Shown: positions 6,911 to 11,074 of the stretch, in pieces | Numbering within the stretch: the stretch's first letter is position 1 | How the letters are laid out: the number at the start of each line of letters is the position of its first letter | NCBI GenBank assembly: GCA_030606765.1 | Contig: JAUWFX010000046.1 | Coordinates: 1-11,074, forward strand | DNA length: 11,074 bases | Direction: 5' to 3' | Source of the DNA: Dehalococcoidia bacterium | Lineage (GTDB): Bacteria; Chloroflexota; Dehalococcoidia; GIF9; AB-539-J10 | Position numbers and translations under genes: made by a program | The notes under the pieces: generated by a model | What the model was told of the DNA's origin: nothing | Seen by the model: only the letters and a program-made list of their open reading frames with translations | The model's database searches: none

Positions 6911-8563
6911 ATGGAAACAAAAATAGGCGTTTTTCTCTGCAATTGCGGCGGGGCTATAAATAACATTGATTTTGATGCTGCTGTCAAAAAGGTAGCGAAA
7001 TTCCCCGGTGTCACCTGTGTCAATTCGAATTCCAACCTTTGTCTTGAAGAAGGAAAGGAAAAGACGATTTCCTGTATCAGAGGGGAGAATATAGAGAGGG
7101 TTGTTGTTGCTGCTTGTTCTCCTGAGTTCCAGGAACATATTTTTCGGGAAGTATTGGAAAAGGCCGGGCTGAACGGTCATCTCCTTTCTATGGCAAATAT
7201 CAGAGAGCAATGCTCCTGGGCTCATGATGGGGATGTCACCGAGAAGGCTGTGGAAATTATAAAGATGGCGGTAAATAGATCTCGGTTGCTCCAGCCGGTG
7301 GAGAAGAAAGAGTTACCTGTGAACAGGGAGGTTCTTGTGGTCGGTGGCGGATTTTCGGCAATTAACACGGCTCTCCAGCTTTCTCGAATTGGCTTGCGGA
7401 CAACCCTGCTGGAAAAAGAGGCGGCTTTGGGGATTGGCAATGAAGAACTGGAAAGCTCCCATGGTTTTGACACAGGCTTAATGATAAGTGCAGTAGCGGG
7501 AGATAAAAACATCGAGATTCTCACCTCTGCCCAGATGACGGCAGTAGCAGGGAAGATAGGAGATTTCAGTGTGCGGATAAGAAAAGAGGGAGAGGAAATT
7601 CTCCGTAAGTATGGAGCGATAGTTCTTGCCACCGGGTATCAAACCGCGCTTGCTTTAGATTCTGAGCCGAAGTTGCGAGCCGAAGACGAAGCAATCTCTG
7701 GCATTAACATTGTGTCACAAGAACAGTTCTGCCGCATGCTTCGGAACTCGAGTCCGGAAACAGAACCAAAAACCATAGGTTTCATGTTCGATTTTTCCGA
7801 TGAAAATTCTCGCTTTACCACACTGGCTACTCTGAATAATGCTTTAGAAGCCAAGAAAAAATGGGGCAGCGAGATTTATGTCTTCTACAAAAGCGTCAAA
7901 GTGGATAGCGAAGGAATGGAAAAACTTTACCAGGAGGTGAGAGACTGCGGGGTGGTGTTCTTGAAGTCTGAGGTCCCGCCGAGGATTACTGTGGAGAATG
8001 GGCTGGTGAAAATCGAGGCTAAAGATGTTTTTCTCGGGGAAGATATAATCCTGGCCTGTGACGTTCTAGTTGCTGAGGAGCTTTATCTCCCTGCCGAAGG
8101 AGCTGAAAACTTGAGTTCCTTGCTAGGTATCAGGAGAGACTCCAGAGGCTTTTTCCAGGATGAAAATGTGCACCTCTATCCCGTTGGCTCAGAGAGGAAG
8201 GGGATATTTTTTATTGGGGGCTGTCGAGGTGACTTAGACCTTGGGCGGGTATTAACAGATATTTCCAGCGTGGTCATGAACGTCCATCAGCTCTTGTATT
8301 CAGGAAAAATTCTGGTGGCGGTAGAGAGAGTAAAGGTTGATCCTCAAAAGTGCGTGGCGTGTCTTACTTGCATTCGTGTCTGTCCGCATGGTGCTATCCA
8401 ATTAGTTCGAGTAGATAGTAATAAAGAGGTAGCTGAAATTTCAGACCTCGCCTGTGATGCTTGCGGCATTTGTGCCGCTATATGTCCGGCTAAGGCAATA
8501 AAATTTCAAGGTTATAGAGATGAGGAGATTCTAGCCCAAATTGAGGCCATACAAGAATTATGA
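6911..8563 (+). CDS. hdrA: HdrA-type protein with N-terminal HdrA domain and C-terminal ferredoxin domain, degenerate core (HdrA2)
   Basis: 550 residues. The N-terminal HdrA domain is clear: CNCGG (C10, C12), C44, AACSPEFQEHIFR (C69) and NIREQCSWAHD (C101), the non-classical cluster ligands of HdrA. A Rossmann-like region follows with GGGFSA (145-150), an Ala replacing the last Gly of GxGxxG. The core has no inserted ferredoxin domain and no CVGSRD/CCxx cysteines: the corresponding stretch reads GFMFDFSDENSRF. The C terminus holds two [4Fe-4S] motifs, C481/484/487/491 and C515/518/521/525. Ribosome site AAGGAAG (6897-6903) is 7 bases before ATG. Its stop overlaps the mvhD start (ATGA), implying translational coupling; together the two resemble a split QmoB (HdrA fused to MvhD). 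Likely an electron-wire partner of HdrA1; whether it still binds FAD is uncertain. Confidence 0.9.
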   Translation: METKIGVFLCNCGGAINNIDFDAAVKKVAKFPGVTCVNSNSNLCLEEGKEKTISCIRGENIERVVVAACSPEFQEHIFREVLEKAGLNGHLLSMANIREQCSWAHDGDVTEKAVEIIKMAVNRSRLLQPVEKKELPVNREVLVVGGGFSAINTALQLSRIGLRTTLLEKEAALGIGNEELESSHGFDTGLMISAVAGDKNIEILTSAQMTAVAGKIGDFSVRIRKEGEEILRKYGAIVLATGYQTALALDSEPKLRAEDEAISGINIVSQEQFCRMLRNSSPETEPKTIGFMFDFSDENSRFTTLATLNNALEAKKKWGSEIYVFYKSVKVDSEGMEKLYQEVRDCGVVFLKSEVPPRITVENGLVKIEAKDVFLGEDIILACDVLVAEELYLPAEGAENLSSLLGIRRDSRGFFQDENVHLYPVGSERKGIFFIGGCRGDLDLGRVLTDISSVVMNVHQLLYSGKILVAVERVKVDPQKCVACLTCIRVCPHGAIQLVRVDSNKEVAEISDLACDACGICAAICPAKAIKFQGYRDEEILAQIEAIQEL

Positions 8564-8946
8564 ATGGGTGCATCGTAGCTTTTTGTTGTGAACATTCTGC
8601 CTATCCTGCTGCTGATTTAGCAGGAAAATTAAGGCTTCACTACCCAGAGAATTTGCGGGTAATCCGGGTTCCTTGTGCTGGTCGAGTGGATGTGATTCAT
8701 ATCCTGAAAGCTTTTGAGAATGGCGCCGCAGCAGTGCTGGTATTGGGATGTGAAGACGGTGCTTGCCATCACATCACCGGAAATACAAGAGCAAAAGAGA
8801 GGGTGAAATACTGCAATATGCTGTTGAAAGAGGTTAAGATAGATGGCAGACCTGTTGCAATGTTCAACCTTAGCCCAAATGCGCCCCATAAATTCGTTAG
8901 AGCAGTAAACGAGATAACCAAGATAATAAAAGAGTCCGGGAGGTAA
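8560..8946 (+). CDS. mvhD: MvhD/FlpD-type [2Fe-2S] electron-transfer subunit
   Basis: A 128-residue protein of the MvhD family, which links a hydrogenase or formate dehydrogenase to HdrA through a [2Fe-2S] cluster. Seen: FCCEHSAYPAADLAG near the N terminus (C9, C10), VPCAGRVD (C39), and GCEDGACHHITGN (C64, C69). In typical MvhD the first motif is C-x2-C followed by SYAGAD; here the second Cys position is Ser13, leaving C10, C39, C64 and C69 as main candidate ligands, with C9 adjacent. It resembles the CEN-type motif I recall from QmoB. The start overlaps the hdrA2 stop by 4 bases and metV follows after 1 base. No hydrogenase genes are in the window, so its electron partner may be the formate dehydrogenase, NADH-linked or elsewhere. 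Confidence 0.93.
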   Translation: MNGCIVAFCCEHSAYPAADLAGKLRLHYPENLRVIRVPCAGRVDVIHILKAFENGAAAVLVLGCEDGACHHITGNTRAKERVKYCNMLLKEVKIDGRPVAMFNLSPNAPHKFVRAVNEITKIIKESGR

Positions 8947-8947
8947 G

Positions 8948-9607
8948 ATGATAATCGCTGAACGAAAACCCATGGAAGAGATCAAGCAGCTAATAGCCCC
9001 CTACAAAAAAGTGCTTGTGGCGGGTTGTGGGACCTGTGTTACTGTCTGCTGGGTTGGTGGAGAGAAAGAAGTGGCGATACTTGCTTCACAACTCAAACTA
9101 GCTCGAAGCGCGGAGGGGAATAAGATTGTGACTCTTGAAGCTACAGTGGATAGGCAATGTGAAAAAGAGATGGTAGAAGAGCTCAAGGATAAGGTTGCCG
9201 AAGTTGAAGCAGTTCTCTCATTAGCCTGTGGGTCGGGAGTACAAACTATGGCTGAGCTGTTTGAGGACAAGCCGGTGTTCCCGGCAGTTAACACTACCTT
9301 TATCGGGATGCCAGAAAAAGAGGGCCTTTGGGTTGAAATGTGTGGTGCTTGCGGTGATTGTTTCCTAGATCGAACAGGAGGTATCTGCCCAATAGTTCGC
9401 TGTGCCAAAGGGCTTCTTAATGGCCCCTGCGGTGGTACGAGAAGGGGAGGGAAATGCGAGATAGACCCGGAGAAGGATTGTGCTTGGGTTCTGATTTATC
9501 GCAGGCTGGAAAAGCAAGGTAGGCTTAATCTAATGCGAGAATATTACTCGCCGAGGAATTTTCGGGCGGTGAAAAGGCCCGGCAGAGTCCAGGCGGCGAA
9601 AGTTTAA
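8948..9607 (+). CDS. metV: MetV, iron-sulfur partner subunit of methylenetetrahydrofolate reductase
   Basis: A 219-residue protein of the MTHFR C-terminal-domain (MetV) family, which binds Fe-S clusters and passes electrons to MetF. Seen: an N-terminal motif CGTCVTVC (C27, C30, C34), isolated C71 and C94, and the signature CGACGDC (C132/135/138), GGICPIVRCAKGLLNGPCGG (C147, C152, C161), then C170 and C178: thirteen cysteines in all. Ribosome site GGGAGG (8938-8943) is 4 bases before ATG 8948 and overlaps the end of mvhD. ATG 8972 (MEEIKQ) is a possible alternative start. It is 8 bases from metF, the arrangement of metV-metF in acetogens. Likely the docking point between the Hdr/MvhD proteins and MetF. 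Confidence 0.95.
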   Translation: MIIAERKPMEEIKQLIAPYKKVLVAGCGTCVTVCWVGGEKEVAILASQLKLARSAEGNKIVTLEATVDRQCEKEMVEELKDKVAEVEAVLSLACGSGVQTMAELFEDKPVFPAVNTTFIGMPEKEGLWVEMCGACGDCFLDRTGGICPIVRCAKGLLNGPCGGTRRGGKCEIDPEKDCAWVLIYRRLEKQGRLNLMREYYSPRNFRAVKRPGRVQAAKV

Positions 9608-9615
9608 GGGGGTGA

Positions 9616-10512
9616 ATGATGGCAACACCTTTTAGGGAAATTCTTAAAACAAAAGATTTCGTTGTAACAGCTGAGGTGGGGCCAGTAAAAGGCTCCAACG
9701 TATCAAAGGCAATAGAGCATATTGAGCTTCTCAAGGATAAGGTGGATGGTCTCAATGTGACTGATAATCAAAGCTCCGTGATGCGCTATCCCTCCTTGGG
9801 GATTTGCCTCTTGATCAAGGAACATGGTGGCGAGCCAGTATTTCAAGTAACCTGCCGCGATAGGAACCGTCTGGCAATTCAAGCAGATCTCCTTTTCGCT
9901 TACTCCCGAGGAGTAAGTAACGTTCTTTGTCTTACTGGTGATTCCATTGATGTTGGGGACCATAAGGAGGCTAAGCAAGTGTTTGACCTCGATTCGGTGC
10001 AGCTCATCCATCTTGTTCACACTTTGAACTCCGGCAAGGACATGGCAGACAATGAACTTGATGGAGGTATTGACTTCTGTATTGGAACAACAGCTACGCC
10101 TTCAGCCGATCCCCTCGAGCCACAGCTTATCAAGGTTGAGAAGAAACTTAAGGCAGGGGTGAGTTTCATTCAGACGCAGGCGGTTTATGAACTTGATGAA
10201 CTAAAGAGATTTACGGAATTCGTCCGCAATACAGATGAAAAGGTTAAGATTCTTGCTGGCGTAGTACCTGTTATCGGCGCAAAGATGGCTGCGTACATGA
10301 ATGAGAATGTGCCAGGTATTTTTGTTCCTCAACATCTCATTGACGAACTAGCTCAAGCTCCGAAAGGAACAGGGGTTTCCAAAGGAATAGAGATAGCCGC
10401 CCGGGTGATAAAACAAATAAAAGAAGAGAAAGTCTGTGATGGAGTGCACATTATGTTTATCGGACGGGAGGAAAGAGTTCCCGAGATATTGGAGGCTGCT
10501 GGACTACTATAA
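9616..10512 (+). CDS. metF: Methylenetetrahydrofolate reductase, MetV-associated MetF
   Basis: A 298-residue MetF-family TIM-barrel flavoprotein, reducing methylene-THF to methyl-THF in the Wood-Ljungdahl methyl branch. Seen: TAEVGP with E20, VTCRDRNR, LCLTGDS with D109, and FIQTQAVYELDE; the C terminus IMFIGREERVPEIL mirrors the other MetF of the window. A strong ribosome site AAGGGGGTG (9606-9614) precedes two adjacent ATGs (9616 and 9619); spacing favours 9619 slightly. The gene lies between metV and hdrC, so this copy, rather than the leftward one, is probably the Hdr-linked reductase. It is clearly divergent from the stand-alone copy, so the duplication is not recent. Confidence 0.95.
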   Translation: MMATPFREILKTKDFVVTAEVGPVKGSNVSKAIEHIELLKDKVDGLNVTDNQSSVMRYPSLGICLLIKEHGGEPVFQVTCRDRNRLAIQADLLFAYSRGVSNVLCLTGDSIDVGDHKEAKQVFDLDSVQLIHLVHTLNSGKDMADNELDGGIDFCIGTTATPSADPLEPQLIKVEKKLKAGVSFIQTQAVYELDELKRFTEFVRNTDEKVKILAGVVPVIGAKMAAYMNENVPGIFVPQHLIDELAQAPKGTGVSKGIEIAARVIKQIKEEKVCDGVHIMFIGREERVPEILEAAGLL

Positions 10513-10535
10513 GATTCCCCTTGAGTGGGAGAATT

Positions 10536-10542
10536 AAGGAGG
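10536..10542 (+). promoter_or_regulatory. Ribosome-binding site fixing the HdrC start at 10548
   Basis: AAGGAGG lies 5 bases before ATG 10548. An upstream in-frame TTG at 10521 would extend the protein by nine residues but has no comparable site, so 10548 is preferred. Confidence 0.8.
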
Positions 10543-10547
10543 CGAAA

Positions 10548-11015
10548 ATGACTATAGCTTTGAATGAATTGGATACCAAGTTCAAGTACGATGTTTCCAA
10601 TGAGCCAGGAGGAGCAAATATTAAGCTTTGTTTTGCCTGTGGCCTCTGCACTGCAAGTTGCCCTGTTGCTGATATCGACCAGAACTTCAATCCCCGCCGG
10701 ATAATTCGCATGGTTCTTTTGGGGATGAGAAAAGAAGTCCTTTCTTCAGACACTATCTGGTTCTGCATCCAGTGCTATAACTGTCAGGCACACTGTCCTC
10801 AGAATGTTGATTTTGCCGATATCATGAAGGCTCTAAGAAGCATAGCAGTTAGAGAAGGATACGTTGCCCCGTCTTTTGTTGAAAAGATAAAGGAAATCGA
10901 TGTCTTCTGCCAGAAATTACGCCATGAGATGGTGAGCGCAATTATCGACTCGCGGTCTCAAGGAGCGGAGGTAGAGCCTTCCGGGCTTGCTAAGGAGGCA
11001 TTGCAGAGATTGTAA
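10548..11015 (+). CDS. hdrC: HdrC-like di-[4Fe-4S] electron-transfer protein
   Basis: A 155-residue soluble protein with two [4Fe-4S] motifs: C28/31/34/38 in CFACGLCTASCP and C73/76/79/83 in CIQCYNCQAHCP, plus the helical linker FNPRRIIRMVLLG typical of HdrC. It would shuttle electrons between HdrA and a partner subunit, classically HdrB. It is somewhat shorter than many HdrC (~180 residues), with no fused membrane domain, so it is not a QmoC-type protein. It starts 35 bases after metF and ends 15 bases before the next gene. No HdrB is in the window; the next ORF does not begin like HdrB, so HdrC may deliver directly to MetV or HdrB may lie further downstream. Confidence 0.94.
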   Translation: MTIALNELDTKFKYDVSNEPGGANIKLCFACGLCTASCPVADIDQNFNPRRIIRMVLLGMRKEVLSSDTIWFCIQCYNCQAHCPQNVDFADIMKALRSIAVREGYVAPSFVEKIKEIDVFCQKLRHEMVSAIIDSRSQGAEVEPSGLAKEALQRL

Positions 11016-11030
11016 TATAAAGGTGTGATT

Positions 11031-11074
11031 ATGGAAAAGCAAAGTGGAAACGGCAAAATAGGGGCGGTTCTTGT
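11031..11074 (+). CDS. Start of an ORF, possibly another HdrA-type FAD oxidoreductase, 3'-partial
   Basis: Fourteen complete codons (MEKQSGNGKIGAVL) run off the right edge. ATG 11031 is preceded by AAAGGTG (11019-11025). A short polar leader followed by GKIGAVLV resembles the approach to the FAD Rossmann motif in full-length HdrA-type proteins, whereas HdrB usually starts with a different pattern (near a YxYFPGC motif). The product call is a guess from a very short fragment; gene presence is likely from position, ribosome site and operon context. Confidence 0.5.
   Translation, partial: MEKQSGNGKIGAVL

Noticed and set aside
10521..10523. TTG as the start of HdrC
   Set aside because: The ATG at 10548 has a strong AAGGAGG site at 5 bases; the TTG has none.
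1..11074. CRISPR array, tRNA/rRNA, insertion sequence or phage genes
   Set aside because: No repeat-spacer pattern, transposase, integrase, terminal inverted repeats or RNA gene was seen; the window is nearly filled with metabolic coding sequence.

Overview
The window looks like anaerobic C1 and electron-transfer metabolism, centred on the methyl branch of the Wood-Ljungdahl (reductive acetyl-CoA) pathway. It holds a cysteine-type formate dehydrogenase catalytic subunit, two methylenetetrahydrofolate reductases (MetF), the MetF partner MetV, and a set of heterodisulfide-reductase-like electron carriers (two HdrA-type proteins, MvhD, HdrC, and the first codons of a probable third HdrA-type protein). 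Density of Fe-S cysteine motifs, moderate GC and the protein flavour suggest an uncultured anaerobic bacterium, possibly Chloroflexota (Dehalococcoidia-like). This assignment is impression only, since there is no rRNA or marker gene to test it.

Layout. 1-2532 (+): formate dehydrogenase alpha subunit, cut by the left edge, with an unusual C-terminal tail. 2533-2593: short convergent gap. 2594-3517 (-): stand-alone MetF. 3518-3632: divergent promoter region with two overlapping candidate promoters for the rightward genes. 3633-5588 (+): soluble histidine kinase with a CRP-like sensor domain, then two receiver-only response regulators. 5633-11074 (+): HdrA-type protein 1 (TTG start), HdrA-type protein 2, MvhD, MetV, MetF, HdrC and the start of another ORF that runs off the right edge. 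From 3633 to the right edge all genes lie on one strand, with gaps of at most 44 bases and several overlaps, so regulators and enzymes may be one transcription unit.

How it may work. MetV-MetF reduces methylene-tetrahydrofolate to methyl-tetrahydrofolate. The Hdr/MvhD proteins would route electrons to or from it, as in the MetVF-HdrABC-MvhD cluster described in the acetogen Moorella thermoacetica. Here the HdrA functions appear to be split over two proteins with complementary domains, resembling the QmoA/QmoB pair of sulfate reducers more than a classic single HdrA. The formate dehydrogenase would supply formate from CO2 or electrons from formate. The kinase and receivers at the head of the cluster suggest redox or metabolite control, but through proteins with no DNA-binding domain. 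No HdrB is visible in the window.
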